A DNA stretch of 34,205 bases from Bacteroidota bacterium (GCA_025454835.1 JALONQ010000037.1:1-34205), one strand, 5' to 3'. Positions 1 through 7,795 are shown, counted from the stretch's first letter. Notes: generated from the letters alone by a model not told the origin. Numbers and translations: made by a program.

Positions 1-139
1 AGAGTCTCAAAGCGAAATATCGAACTTAGCACCTTTCCATTCTTTCTTTTGCTGTTTTCTTGCTCTTTGCCGTTTCTCACTTGCTGTTTCATCCCGGCGT
101 CATTTGTTGTCCATCAGGAACCTGATGGCCAGCTCATAG
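1..139. repeat. Direct repeat, copy 1 (duplicated 3' end of aroQ plus downstream DNA)
   Basis: Positions 1-139 repeat at 219-357 with a constant offset of 218 and only about five mismatches. The second copy includes the last 40 bases of aroQ. In copy 1 the corresponding minus-strand reading frame (100-139) still ends with LAIRFLMDNK and a stop, against LAIRFLTENK in the real gene. Copy 1 is therefore a detached gene tail with its downstream flank and no gene body. The 79 bases between the copies (140-218) are purine-rich and show no gene. Confidence 0.9.
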
Positions 140-218
140 TCCGTCGGCAAGAAGAAAATGGGAAAACGCAAACAGCAAGAAAGAAACAAAAGAGCAAACG
201 GAAAACGACAAGGCGAGC

Positions 219-357
219 AGAGTCTCAAAGCGAAATATCGAACCTAGCACCTTTCCATTTTTTCTTTTGCTGTTTTCTTGCTCTTTGCCGTTTCTCACTT
301 GCTGTTTCATCCCGGCGTCATTTGTTTTCCGTCAGGAACCTGATGGCCAACTCATAG
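219..357. repeat. Direct repeat, copy 2 (3' end of functional aroQ plus downstream DNA)
   Basis: This is the partner of 1-139. The part from 318 to 357 encodes the C-terminus of AroQ on the minus strand and the rest is the region downstream of its stop. Both copies contain a pyrimidine-rich run (TCTTTTGCTGTTTTCTTGC) on the plus strand. The duplication most likely arose as a 218-bp tandem duplication that kept only one complete gene. Confidence 0.9.
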
Positions 358-743
358 CCCTTCAACCCGGCCCCGGCGAAGACCGCCCGGCACACCGGCG
401 ACGTCACGCTCTTGCTCCGGAATTCCTCCCGCGCGTGGATGTTCGAGATGTGGACCTCGATCACCGGGATCTTCAACGCCGCGATGGCATCTCGGATCGC
501 GTACGAGTAGTGCGTGTACGCTCCCGGATTGATCACCACGCCGGCCATCATGCCGTCCATGCACTTGTTGAGCGCGTCGATGAGCGCCCCCTCGTGGTTC
601 GACTGCAGGAACTCGAGCTTGACGTCGGGGAACGCCTTCTGCAGGTCGTTCTCGAGGTCCCAGAGCGAGCGGGTTCCGTAGATCTCAGGCTCGCGTTTGC
701 CCAGGAGGTTCAGGTTCGGTCCGTTAAGAACAAGAATGCGCAT
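318..743 (-). CDS. aroQ: 3-dehydroquinate dehydratase, type II
   Basis: This enzyme converts 3-dehydroquinate to 3-dehydroshikimate, step three of the shikimate pathway, in the cytoplasm. The 141-residue length is typical for the dodecameric type II family. Visible signatures are NGPNLNLLG at residues 7-15, the catalytic loop with Tyr22 (EIYG), the NPGAYTH motif at 72-78 and the EVHISN motif with His98, which is the conserved catalytic histidine position. The ATG at 743 starts directly at MRILVLNGPNLN, as in other members, so the start is secure. No Shine-Dalgarno is seen. The gene stands alone on the minus strand. Its last 13 codons lie inside a direct repeat that is present a second time at 1-139. 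Confidence 0.97.
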   Translation of the reverse strand: MRILVLNGPNLNLLGKREPEIYGTRSLWDLENDLQKAFPDVKLEFLQSNHEGALIDALNKCMDGMMAGVVINPGAYTHYSYAIRDAIAALKIPVIEVHISNIHAREEFRSKSVTSPVCRAVFAGAGLKGYELAIRFLTENK

Positions 744-920
744 AGTCGAAGGGGAACTTATGGAGATGGGAGGTGAGGGGTGAAAGGTTGAGTGAAGGTT
801 TCAAATAGCACAAGATCCCAATAGATACCGGATTTCAATGAAACCTCCAACCAGCCGCTTAATCAAATCGGGAAAACAAAGAAACCTCCTCAACACTTGG
901 CACCTTCAACCTTCCTCCTG
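744..920. other. Intergenic spacer with imperfect inverted repeat, no gene
   Basis: The spacer between the aroQ start and the phosphatase-tail relic. It contains GGTGAAAGGTTGAGTGAAGG near 776-797 and a roughly complementary CACCTTCAACCTTCC near 901-915, so the stretch could fold into a long imperfect hairpin. The aroQ promoter should lie here, but I cannot point to convincing promoter elements. Confidence 0.45.
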
Positions 921-1055
921 CTATTGGACCTTCACCGCCACGAGCGTTCTATCATCATGCGCGCTCTGCTTGCCCGCCCATGCGGCTACGTCGGCAAAGA
1001 TGCCGTTCGGGATCTGGTCGGCGGAGCCGTGTCCGTGGATTTCGTCAGCATTCGC
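921..1055 (-). pseudogene. Relic: C-terminal tail of a second SpoIIE/RsbU-type phosphatase gene
   Basis: The minus-strand frame ending at the TAG at 921-923 reads HGHGSADQIPNGIFADVA and on to AHDDRTLVAVKVQ. It aligns without gaps to the last 38 residues of the complete phosphatase encoded at 2015-4453 (constant offset 1094, stop codons aligned). I count about 12 nucleotide differences over about 117 aligned bases, and about seven of these are synonymous. Homology fades upstream of about 1035-1040 and the frame runs into the 28-bp tandem repeats. No catalytic domain remains, apart from the terminal DD metal-ligand motif. It is best read as the remnant of a once-coding paralogue rather than a gene. 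Confidence 0.8.
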
Positions 1056-1060
1056 TTCCC

Positions 1061-1200
1061 GTCGGCTTCGACTCACGCTCAGCCTGACGTTGGCTTCGAC
1101 TCACGCTCAGCCTGACGTCGGCTTCGACTCACGCTCAGCCTGACGTCGGCTTCGACTCACGCTCAGCCTGACGTCGGCTTCGACTCACGCTCAGCCTGAC
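1061..1200. repeat. 28-bp tandem repeat array, five units
   Basis: There are five back-to-back units of 28 bp, each built around TTCGACTCACGCTCAGCCTG with boundary bases GAC/GTCGGC. They are nearly identical; unit two has GTTGGC instead of GTCGGC. There are no spacers between units, so it is not CRISPR-like. The 28-bp period is not a multiple of three, so the array cannot encode a protein repeat in one frame. Confidence 0.95.
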
Positions 1201-1229
1201 GTCATCCCGAGCGGGAGCCGAGGGATGAC
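1201..1229. repeat. Short palindrome between the two 28-bp arrays
   Basis: GTCATCCC at 1201-1208 pairs with GGGATGAC at 1222-1229, giving an 8-bp perfect stem with a 13-base loop. It directly follows the last repeat unit and appears to be part of the same repetitive DNA. Confidence 0.8.
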
Positions 1230-1286
1230 GGGACACGTTGACGATCGATCCTGTCGCCTCCGCTCAGGGCAGGCCGCTCATCTGAC

Positions 1287-1377
1287 GTTGGCTTCGACTC
1301 ACGCTCAGCCTGACGTCGGCTTCGACTCACGCTCAGCCTGACGTCGGCTTCGACTCACGCTCAGCCTGACGTCGGCT
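1287..1377. repeat. 28-bp tandem repeat array, three units plus a partial unit
   Basis: Units at 1287-1314, 1315-1342 and 1343-1370 have the same sequence as the array at 1061-1200, followed by the first seven bases of a fourth unit. The stop codon of the neighbouring GIY-YIG gene lies only seven bases beyond the truncated unit. Related but diverged phrases of the type CTTCGACTCACGCTCAGGGT occur at 1757-1790 and around 23665-23692. Confidence 0.93.
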
Positions 1378-1383
1378 GAGGTT

Positions 1384-1713
1384 TCACTCGGGGTCGATTC
1401 CATCTCTCCGCAGAGGCGTACTCCGAGACTGGTTCTGGCATTGCGACAGACTTTTGAGCAGCCGTGCGTCTCCGTCGATGAGCGCTTGCTTCTTGGCGTG
1501 CGACCAGCCCTTGAGTCGCTTCTCGGCGGCAATGGCATCTTCGATGCGGTCGAAGAACTTGTACCACACCAACCGCACCGGAAGCCGTGAGGCAGTGTAC
1601 GCGGTGTCCTTGTAGCCGCGCATATGTTCACGAAGTCGCTCCCACAAACGAGCGGTCACTCCGACATAAAACGACCCGTCGGCACAAAGCAGGATGTATA
1701 CCCATCCTCCCAT
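1384..1713 (-). CDS. GIY-YIG nuclease domain protein (UPF0213/YhbQ type)
   Basis: A small single-domain GIY-YIG protein of 109 residues. The first strand contains VYILLC (Tyr6) and the second FYVGVT (Tyr16), matching the GIY and YIG halves of the motif. An Arg-rich helix follows (residues 22-32), then the conserved Glu64 in AAEKRLKGWSHAKK, which is the metal-binding glutamate of the fold. Members are small nuclease-like proteins of uncertain cellular role, sometimes linked to DNA repair. The start at 1713 gives MGGWVYIL, the usual beginning. The last 20 or so residues are unlike the family and run to the edge of the 28-bp repeat array, so the natural C-terminus may have been altered by the repeat. 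Confidence 0.88.
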   Translation of the reverse strand: MGGWVYILLCADGSFYVGVTARLWERLREHMRGYKDTAYTASRLPVRLVWYKFFDRIEDAIAAEKRLKGWSHAKKQALIDGDARLLKSLSQCQNQSRSTPLRRDGIDPE

Positions 1714-2014
1714 AGGCCCCCCTTGGAGTATGGTCCGTCTGGATCCGGTCCCGTCACCCTTCGACTCACGCTCAGGGTGACGTCCCCTTCGGCTCCCCCT
1801 TCGCTTGCGCTTAGGGCAGGCTGCTCAGGGTGACATCGTCCCGAGCCTTCCAGCCGTCGAACTTGTTCAACGAGCAGTCAGGCAGGCTCCGTCGAGGGAC
1901 GTCCCCTTCGGCATCATTCGGTGTGACGTCATGCCGAGCCTGCCCGTCGATTGAAGTGCTGACTCGGTCAGGCGGGCGGGAGTCGAGGCAGGGGTTGCGC
2001 ACACCTCACATCTG
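1714..2014. other. Repeat-rich intergenic spacer, no gene
   Basis: About 300 bases between the GIY-YIG and phosphatase genes. They hold diverged relatives of the 28-bp unit (1757-1782 and 1797-1838, TTCGACTCACGCTCAGGGTG type) and several short inverted words such as GTGACGTC/GACGTC. Short open frames on both strands have no family resemblance and are explained by the repeat composition. I see no convincing promoter. Confidence 0.6.
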
Positions 2015-4453
2015 CTAAAGCACCTTCACCGCCACCAGCGTTCTGTCATCATGCGCGCTCTGCTTGCCCGCCCATGCGGCCACGTCGGCGAAGATGCCGC
2101 TCAGGATCTGGTCGGCGGATCCGTGCCCGTATCTGGCGATGGAGGCTGCCAGCCGGTCGTCGCCGAACTCTTCGCGCCCACGGTTCATGGCCTCGGAGAT
2201 GCCGTCGGTGTAGAAGACGAACACATCTCCAAAACGGCAGTCGAACACCGTCTCCTGGATCGACCCCTCGAATGCGGGACCGGGGTCCATACCCAGCGCC
2301 AGGCCGGTGGAGTTGAGCACTTCGGCTTTCGCCATGCCGTTGCGGAAGAGCATCACGGGATTGTGGCCCGCGCGCGCGAGGGTCATCGTGGCGCGTTCCG
2401 GGTCGTAGACGCCGTACACGATCGAAATGAACGCGCCCCGTTCCACGTTCTCGTAGAAATGCCGGTTGACAGAGGTCAGCACGGCGGCAGGAGATGCGGT
2501 CGTCCGGGCGATGGCCCGCAGGAACCCCTTCGTCAGCGTCATGAAGAACGCCGCCTGCGTCCCCTTGCCCGACACGTCGCCGACGGCGATGCCCCACCGA
2601 CCGTTCGGCAGGGGAATGAAGTCGAAGTAGTCCCCGCCGACCTCCTGCGCCGGCTCGCAGCGCGACGCGACGTCGAGTCTGGGGATATCAGGACGCTTCT
2701 TGGGCAAAAAGGACATCTGCACCGTCCGGGCGATGGCCAGCTCGTGCTGCAGCCGCTCGCGTTCGGTGATGTTGCGCGCGAACGCCGGCGTGATCGCGTC
2801 GAAGTCGGTCAGCTCCTTCTTGCGGAACTGCGCGGCGAGTCCGCTCAGCACGATGGCGGCGAACAGCACAATGAGCCCGAGGGCAGAACTCTCGAAAGCG
2901 CCCGCGACGTGCAACAGCGCTCCCTGCTTGGCCACGCCGTAGACGAGCACGGCCAGGGATCCGGCGACGGCGTCGAACCGCACCATCGTCAGGACAAAAA
3001 CGATCGATGAAGCCAGAACGAGCAACGGCGCTCCCCACCAGGGATCGATCTCCGAGGAACGCGAGACGGCGAGGCCGAGTGCCGTGATCAGGACCAGGAG
3101 CGTTGTCGACCTGAGGCGGCGCCGCAGCCACGAGACCAGAAAGAGCACGAAGAATGCGGCCAGATATGTCGACGCGTAGAACGCGTGCGTCACGGCATAC
3201 GCCGCCGGACTGAACACCGCGAGGCCCTGGAGCATCGGCTCGTCGGCCCCGTTCGTGGCGATCGGCAGCCAGCGGCTGATGGTGCTGACGACGCCGAGGT
3301 CGACCGCATAGCCGAGCACGCCCAGCGCCGACCCGACGACGACGCTCACGCCGATGCGCGAATGGATGAAGTGGCCGTTCACGATGAGGTCGAGCGGCAC
3401 CATCTTTTCGGGCCAGGCTTCGCGCACCACCGATTCGCTGACGGCCCATGTGATAACAAGCCCGCCGCCGTAGAAGATAGACGACATCAGCAGGGGGAAG
3501 AAGAAATCCCACGTTTCCCGGCCGGCGAGCGTGAACGAGAGCTCAAACGCGATGATGACCGCCGCCGCGATGCCCATGAGCCAGGCCATCCGGAATCCGA
3601 TCTCGTACGCGCGGAACCGGCGGAACGAGATGACGATCATCGTGATGACCAGACCCACCCACATCGTAATGACGATGATGGCCTGCCAGTTGCCGCTTTC
3701 GGGACGTTTGAAGCTGTCGGGGACCACGACTTCGGCCTCGGCGCGCGTGACAACGTTGCCGGCGACCCGGACGGTCAGCCGCACTGGATCTGCGGAAACC
3801 TCGTTCGCGAGCATCCATTGATATTCGTGGTCGATCCGGGACCGTTGTTCGATGCGTCGAGGGGTCCAGGCGGAGTCGTCGACGATCGTGCGGGGAGCGA
3901 TGCCCGTCAGCGGTTCGAGGCCGTCGAAGCCGGCCAGCAGGAACGATTGCGCCAGCGTACGGGCGGAGTCGGCCGAGACGCTGGGAATGGCGAGCGAGTC
4001 GGCGGTCGAACGCGTGAAGCCGAGCAGGCGTCCATGTCCGTCGAGCGTGACCGTGACCTCGCCGGCCAGCCATTGGCGGACCGCGTCGAGCTCTCTCTCC
4101 GTCGAGTTGTTGCGGATGGTGATGTTCTCGTCGCCGCGACGCGTGAAGCGGACCTGCCACGCGTACGCCGGCAGTCCGGACCTCAGAAGTTCGTTGCCGC
4201 GGGCGAGGCCATGGGTTGTCTGCAACTGCCGGACGAGCATCTTGCGCGGGACGAGCGAGACGCGTTCGCTGAGTCCTTCGACCGCGATGTCCTGCGCCGC
4301 AGCCACCGTGCGGGCCCGATGGAGCGCCTGGTCGTATGTGACCGAGAGCGCGATGCCGGCGTTGGGTTCGGCGGAGGGGGCCAGCAGAACGGTTGCGGTC
4401 AGCGCGACGGCGCCGAGAAGGACATAGGGGAGGAGGCGAAGGAAGCGGGACAT
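2015..4453 (-). CDS. Membrane-anchored PP2C-type serine phosphatase (SpoIIE/RsbU family)
   Basis: An 812-residue protein, by family a regulator of the partner-switching type that dephosphorylates an anti-sigma-factor antagonist. A signal/anchor helix (about residues 8-25) precedes a roughly 225-residue extracytoplasmic part. About eight hydrophobic segments follow between 257 and 542, then a linker with the hallmark ELAIARTVQMSFLPKKRPDI (571-590). The PP2C domain runs from about 595 to 812. Metal-ligand aspartates are visible in GGDYFDF (D608), GDVSGKG (D626), YTDGISEA (D750) and AHDDRT (D802/D803). The start is the ATG before MSRFLRLLPYVLL; no Shine-Dalgarno. No sigma-factor, STAS or kinase gene lies nearby, so the target is unknown. 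The large N-terminal half suggests sensing of an envelope signal. A relic of a second copy of its 3' end lies at 921-1055. Confidence 0.93.
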   Translation of the reverse strand: MSRFLRLLPYVLLGAVALTATVLLAPSAEPNAGIALSVTYDQALHRARTVAAAQDIAVEGLSERVSLVPRKMLVRQLQTTHGLARGNELLRSGLPAYAWQVRFTRRGDENITIRNNSTERELDAVRQWLAGEVTVTLDGHGRLLGFTRSTADSLAIPSVSADSARTLAQSFLLAGFDGLEPLTGIAPRTIVDDSAWTPRRIEQRSRIDHEYQWMLANEVSADPVRLTVRVAGNVVTRAEAEVVVPDSFKRPESGNWQAIIVITMWVGLVITMIVISFRRFRAYEIGFRMAWLMGIAAAVIIAFELSFTLAGRETWDFFFPLLMSSIFYGGGLVITWAVSESVVREAWPEKMVPLDLIVNGHFIHSRIGVSVVVGSALGVLGYAVDLGVVSTISRWLPIATNGADEPMLQGLAVFSPAAYAVTHAFYASTYLAAFFVLFLVSWLRRRLRSTTLLVLITALGLAVSRSSEIDPWWGAPLLVLASSIVFVLTMVRFDAVAGSLAVLVYGVAKQGALLHVAGAFESSALGLIVLFAAIVLSGLAAQFRKKELTDFDAITPAFARNITERERLQHELAIARTVQMSFLPKKRPDIPRLDVASRCEPAQEVGGDYFDFIPLPNGRWGIAVGDVSGKGTQAAFFMTLTKGFLRAIARTTASPAAVLTSVNRHFYENVERGAFISIVYGVYDPERATMTLARAGHNPVMLFRNGMAKAEVLNSTGLALGMDPGPAFEGSIQETVFDCRFGDVFVFYTDGISEAMNRGREEFGDDRLAASIARYGHGSADQILSGIFADVAAWAGKQSAHDDRTLVAVKVL

Positions 4454-4593
4454 GGGGAGAGAGAGTAGACAGTCGTCAGTCGCCGGTCGTCAGTAGCGGA
4501 AGTCAGGATGCTGGGGGAGAAAATGGGGAATGGTCAACAGGACAGCGGGACGCTGCAGAGCACTGAGAGACTTTCTGCGTCCTGCAGATCCTT
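4454..4593. other. Short intergenic spacer upstream of the phosphatase gene
   Basis: Contains a GTCGTCAGTCG/CGGTCGTCAG repeat around 4470-4495, a type of word that recurs near 18640-18660, and a CTGCAG pair at 4550-4586. The phosphatase promoter should be here, but no motif is convincing. Confidence 0.4.
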
Positions 4594-5061
4594 CTATTCG
4601 GCCCTCTCCGGAGTTCCAGTACCGCCAGGATCTTGTGAGGGAACGTTACCTTCAGGTTCGTTCGTCGTCGCTGGATCCGCGGTCTCAGTTTCGACAGGCG
4701 ACCCCGCCGATCCCTGAGAAGGCGCGACGGCGAGGGCTGATGTCTCCGCGACGGTCTGCTCGTGCGCTGCTGCCGCAATGCCGGCGGCCCGCAGGGCCTC
4801 CTGGGCGGCTTTCGAGAGTTCTTCTTCGATGAACTCCCGGACGGCGGGCTTCAAATAGACCTCTTCGACGCCCACTTCGGCAATGGCCTGGGCGACGACG
4901 GAACCCCTTTTGGTCGGCGCCAGCTTGCGGTTCACGACGATGAGCCGCTCAGCCTTGAGCACACAGTATCCGCCGTCAAAATCCCCCTTCTCATAGCGGA
5001 TCGTGATACCCGAGCGGTCGGCGAGTTCTTCGAGTTCTTTGAGGATCTGTTCGGCGGTCAT
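4594..5061 (-). CDS. Conserved hypothetical protein with disordered C-terminal tail
   Basis: A 155-residue protein that I cannot assign to a named function. Residues 1-80 look like a folded alpha/beta domain: an amphipathic helix (AEQILKELEELADRSG), then strands with ITIRYEKGDFDGGYCVLK and LIVVNRKLAP, and a second helix. From about residue 95 the sequence becomes Ala-, Glu-, Pro-, Gly- and Thr-rich and is probably disordered. The frame is open to 5184, but the extra N-terminal residues there are low-complexity Pro/Cys/Ser sequence derived from repeat DNA, so I place the start at the ATG at 5061. No signal peptide is seen, so it is probably cytoplasmic. It sits between the LamG lipoprotein and phosphatase genes on the same strand, with no clear functional link. 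Confidence 0.75.
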   Translation of the reverse strand: MTAEQILKELEELADRSGITIRYEKGDFDGGYCVLKAERLIVVNRKLAPTKRGSVVAQAIAEVGVEEVYLKPAVREFIEEELSKAAQEALRAAGIAAAAHEQTVAETSALAVAPSQGSAGSPVETETADPATTNEPEGNVPSQDPGGTGTPERAE

Positions 5062-5123
5062 GACAGGGAATTTACCTGAAGGTGCAGGGAATAACAAGGA
5101 TGGGCATTGGGAGAAGCAAGGAG

Positions 5124-5247
5124 AGTAAGCAGTATGCAGGTACGGGCACGTTGTTGGCAGGTTGAGGTCGTGTGACAAGAACAATCTGATCTTTGTCGCT
5201 GGATCTCTGCCTGACCATTCCCGAAGGGACCTGCTTACTGACTACTT
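5124..5247. repeat. Family A palindromic repeat, copy 1
   Basis: The left arm AGTAAGCAGTATGCAGGTAC (5124-5143) matches the reverse complement of the right arm at about 16 of 20 positions. The right arm ends CCTGCTTACTGACTACTT near 5247. A core with AACAATCTGATC and TGTCGCTGGATCTC is shared with the other copies. The right arm overlaps the 3' end of the lipoprotein gene and contains its TAG stop (5242-5244). The other copies are at 8843-8964, 18484-18607 and 23540-23732, all in the same orientation. Confidence 0.88.
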
Positions 5248-5997
5248 TCTTCCTTCGACCCACTTTGGAACTTGCTCTGCACTACCTCTGCCCAAATACG
5301 CCCACGCTGCGGTGTTCACCGAATCCTTGGCGTAGATGCCGCTTCCTTCCGAGAACGGGTTCCATGAGAAGAGCCCATCGGACACCGCCAGGGGGTTTGC
5401 GGAGACCACACGGAACACTTCCGCCGAGTCGAGCGCGCGTCTCCAGATGGCGAGATCGTCGACACTGCCGGCGAATGCATCACGCACCGAGAGAACATGG
5501 CGTCCCATCGCCGTCGAGTTGACAGCGCCGGTGTTCAGGGCGAACGGTACGCCCGTGACGTTGCCGACCGGTCGTCCGTTGACGAACGCCGTGATGCGCG
5601 ACGACCCGACGTCGAACGTGAAGGCCACATGGGTCCATGTCCCCGCGCGTGCCGTGTCGAAGGCTGCCATGAATGTTCCGCTACCGACGCTTCCTCCGGC
5701 CGTCCAGCGCCCGTCGACGATCCCAATGAAGAATCCGCGGCCGTCGCTCGCATCTTCACGCGACAACAGAAGCCTGCCACGCGAGACGGAATCGGGTCGT
5801 ACCCATGCGGCCACGGTAACGGCCGGTACCGGCAGGACGCCGAGGGAGTTGAGACACGCGATGTCGTCGATACCGTCGAAGCGGAGCGCGAAGTCAGCAC
5901 GCTGCGCAACGGGCCCCGCTGGGTCGCTGCAGGAGAGAAGGAGAAGAAGCGGGATCGAGTGGCGAAGCATCCGGTCACGAACGATGTGGAGTCGCAT
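5242..5997 (-). CDS. Lipoprotein with LamG/concanavalin-like domain
   Basis: The likely start is the ATG at 5997 (MRLHIVRDRMLRH), which puts the lipobox LLSC about 22 residues in; ATG 5970 is an alternative. The frame is open further upstream to 6093 without signal-peptide character. After a short Ser/Pro linker comes a LamG-like jellyroll of about 200 residues (ALRFDGIDDIACLNS, then VTVAAWVRPDSV, then GTWTHVAFTFD, ITAFVNGRPVG, and FAGSVDDLAIWRRALDSAEV), the usual order of strands in Laminin_G_3. Such domains bind carbohydrate or mediate adhesion; no catalytic residues are expected. It is predicted to be tethered to the envelope by lipidation of the Cys. The TAG stop lies in the arm of a family A repeat, so the last few residues (EGRK) are partly repeat-derived. 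Confidence 0.85.
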   Translation of the reverse strand: MRLHIVRDRMLRHSIPLLLLLSCSDPAGPVAQRADFALRFDGIDDIACLNSLGVLPVPAVTVAAWVRPDSVSRGRLLLSREDASDGRGFFIGIVDGRWTAGGSVGSGTFMAAFDTARAGTWTHVAFTFDVGSSRITAFVNGRPVGNVTGVPFALNTGAVNSTAMGRHVLSVRDAFAGSVDDLAIWRRALDSAEVFRVVSANPLAVSDGLFSWNPFSEGSGIYAKDSVNTAAWAYLGRGSAEQVPKWVEGRK

Positions 5998-6268
5998 CGG
6001 GGCTTTCAAGTTGTTTGACGATCGGGCGCGGCTTGAGGGATGGTTCGGCGCCAGGTTCGACCAGCACGTGGCATTTCTCGGGAACTTCGGCAAGCAGGTT
6101 CAACCACCCCCGCCCCTCCGCCGGAGGCCCAACATAACTCACGCGAAGCGTGAAATAGATTTCTTCAAGGAGGGGATCATGAGAGGTCCAGAAGCGCGCA
6201 CAGATCCTGCATCTGACCACGGCTCACGGCTCTCTGACGTCTGGCCTCTGACCTCTGCTCCTGCCCTC
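5998..6268. other. Intergenic spacer with short hairpins, no supported gene
   Basis: Holds two small palindromes, CCTCCGCCGGAGG at 6116-6128 and CACGCGAAGCGTG around 6140-6152, and a CTCTGAC-rich stretch at 6225-6260. A minus-strand frame of 81 codons crosses most of it, but its translation looks like read-through of repeat DNA, with no signal peptide or known motif. I do not call it a gene. Confidence 0.5.
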
Positions 6269-7795
6269 CTACTGTCCCTCCAACCTCTCCACCTCCCGCT
6301 CCAGCCGCCCTCTCAGGTTCATTTCCCAATCGTAGTCTTCGTACCCCAGAGCTTGCTCGAACGTGCGCTTGGCGTCGTCTTTCTGCCCGAGCCTGGCTTG
6401 CGCGCGGCCGAGGACGAGCAGTGTGTGCGGGATGACCCAGATCTCGCGACGGGGGCGGAGTTGCAAAACCCCGGGAGCTTCGGCCAGCACGGTGCTGTCG
6501 TCGTGGCACTGGTAGGCCGTTTGCACCACGCCGTAGATCGCTTGCGACTGGCGCTCCGCGTCGCCCGACGCCAGATGTGCGGCAGAACGGTAGATCGCCA
6601 TGGCGTGGTCGCGGTTGCCGCGTTGTGCCTCGTTCGCCGCGATCACAAGGGCGATATCGACCGCGGTCATCGGGTTCGCCAGGAGTCGCTGTGCTCGTCG
6701 CCAGTACACTGACTCCCACGGGCGGTCGGAGTCGGTGACCGGCTTCATGCGCTTCCAGGTGCCCGCGGCCTTCGTCCGGTCGCCGAGCAGTTCGTACGAG
6801 ATGCCGAGCCGGTAATAGACGAAGTTGCCGACGTTCTCCTTGTTCTCGGACCGTTCGATGAATTGCTCCCAGTGGTATGCGGCCTTCGAAAATGTTCCCT
6901 GCGTGTAGTACGCAGACGCGAGAGTGCTGTGCGCAAACTCGGCGCCGATCTTGACCTGGGCCTTCTCATTGATGGCGATGGCCCGCTCGCCGACGGCGAT
7001 GGCGCTGTCGATCCGGTCACGGCGCAATTCCCAGTTCGCATACGTCACGAGGAACAGAGAATTCGTCGGATACCGGTCCATCACGCGGCGCAGGTAGAGC
7101 TCGGCCTCGTCGTAGCGCTCTTCGAAGAAGCAGAACTGGGCGTAGTAGAATGACGCTTCGGTGCGGGTGTAGATGCCTCCGTCGGCGGCGGCCTTCATCA
7201 TCGCCAGGCCCCCTTCGAGGTCGCCGGAAAAACCGATGAGGTTCAGAACCCACGAGAACGAGCGGGGGATCTTGGAAATGAGGTAGGAGAAGAGGCCGAA
7301 CCCGAGTTGAGCGTCGACCGAAAAGTTGGGTCCCGTCGCGGCCTCCCTGAGCAGGCTGTAGCCTTTTCGGCCGTCCCACACGCCGGCGAGCACACTCCCG
7401 TTGCGCTGGTAGGCGAGTCCACGGTAGCCGTACGCGCCGCCGAGAAAGAATTTGGCGGTGAGGTCTTTCGGATCGCGGTCGACGAGCGTCTCGGCCTTGT
7501 TGATCACGATGTCGGACAGCTCGAAGAAGCGTTTATAGGCCGCTTCATCCTTCGAGAGCTGATAGACGTAGAAATGGACCATGCTCTTGAAGAACCATCC
7601 GCGCGGGTCGTCGGGTGCGAGACGAATAACCTCGTCGAATGTACTCTCTGCTTCGTCGATCTTGAGATCGTACAGCCGGTCGATACCCTGGATGGTGAGG
7701 GTGTGGACGCGGGCCCAATCGACGTTCTGACCGTGAAGGATCGCCGGGGCGAAGAACAAGATGTACAGAAGATATTTCGAAGTGCGAATGGCCAA
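6269..7795 (-). CDS. Secreted tetratricopeptide-repeat protein
   Basis: About 508 residues from the preferred start. A TTG at 7795 gives MAIRTSKYLLYILFFAPAIL as a clean signal peptide ending near HGQ. An ATG at 7900 overlaps the PAP2 stop (ATGA) and would add 35 residues, but these come from a palindromic, intergenic-looking stretch and would make an implausibly long n-region. The mature part is alpha-helical with TPR-like units throughout, for example IDEAESTFDEVIRLAPDDPR, YDEAELYLRRVMDRYPTN, and a C-terminal unit with KDDAKRTFEQALGYEDYDWE. It is probably a periplasmic or surface scaffold. No enzymatic motif is visible. It follows the PAP2 gene closely and may be cotranscribed with it. Confidence 0.85.
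   Translation of the reverse strand: MAIRTSKYLLYILFFAPAILHGQNVDWARVHTLTIQGIDRLYDLKIDEAESTFDEVIRLAPDDPRGWFFKSMVHFYVYQLSKDEAAYKRFFELSDIVINKAETLVDRDPKDLTAKFFLGGAYGYRGLAYQRNGSVLAGVWDGRKGYSLLREAATGPNFSVDAQLGFGLFSYLISKIPRSFSWVLNLIGFSGDLEGGLAMMKAAADGGIYTRTEASFYYAQFCFFEERYDEAELYLRRVMDRYPTNSLFLVTYANWELRRDRIDSAIAVGERAIAINEKAQVKIGAEFAHSTLASAYYTQGTFSKAAYHWEQFIERSENKENVGNFVYYRLGISYELLGDRTKAAGTWKRMKPVTDSDRPWESVYWRRAQRLLANPMTAVDIALVIAANEAQRGNRDHAMAIYRSAAHLASGDAERQSQAIYGVVQTAYQCHDDSTVLAEAPGVLQLRPRREIWVIPHTLLVLGRAQARLGQKDDAKRTFEQALGYEDYDWEMNLRGRLEREVERLEGQ

Noticed and set aside
1061-1377. Possible CRISPR array
   Set aside because: The 28-bp units are directly adjacent with no spacers and no cas genes are nearby. 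They are simple tandem repeats.
2051-4468. Long open frames on the plus strand opposite the phosphatase gene (319 and 427 codons)
   Set aside because: Antisense shadows of a high-GC gene. The translations are Arg/Asp/His-rich without any domain, while the minus strand encodes a complete protein family.
5975-6220. 81-codon minus-strand frame in the spacer between the TPR and LamG genes
   Set aside because: It runs through hairpins and ends inside the start of the lipoprotein gene, with no motif or signal. It looks like translated spacer DNA.
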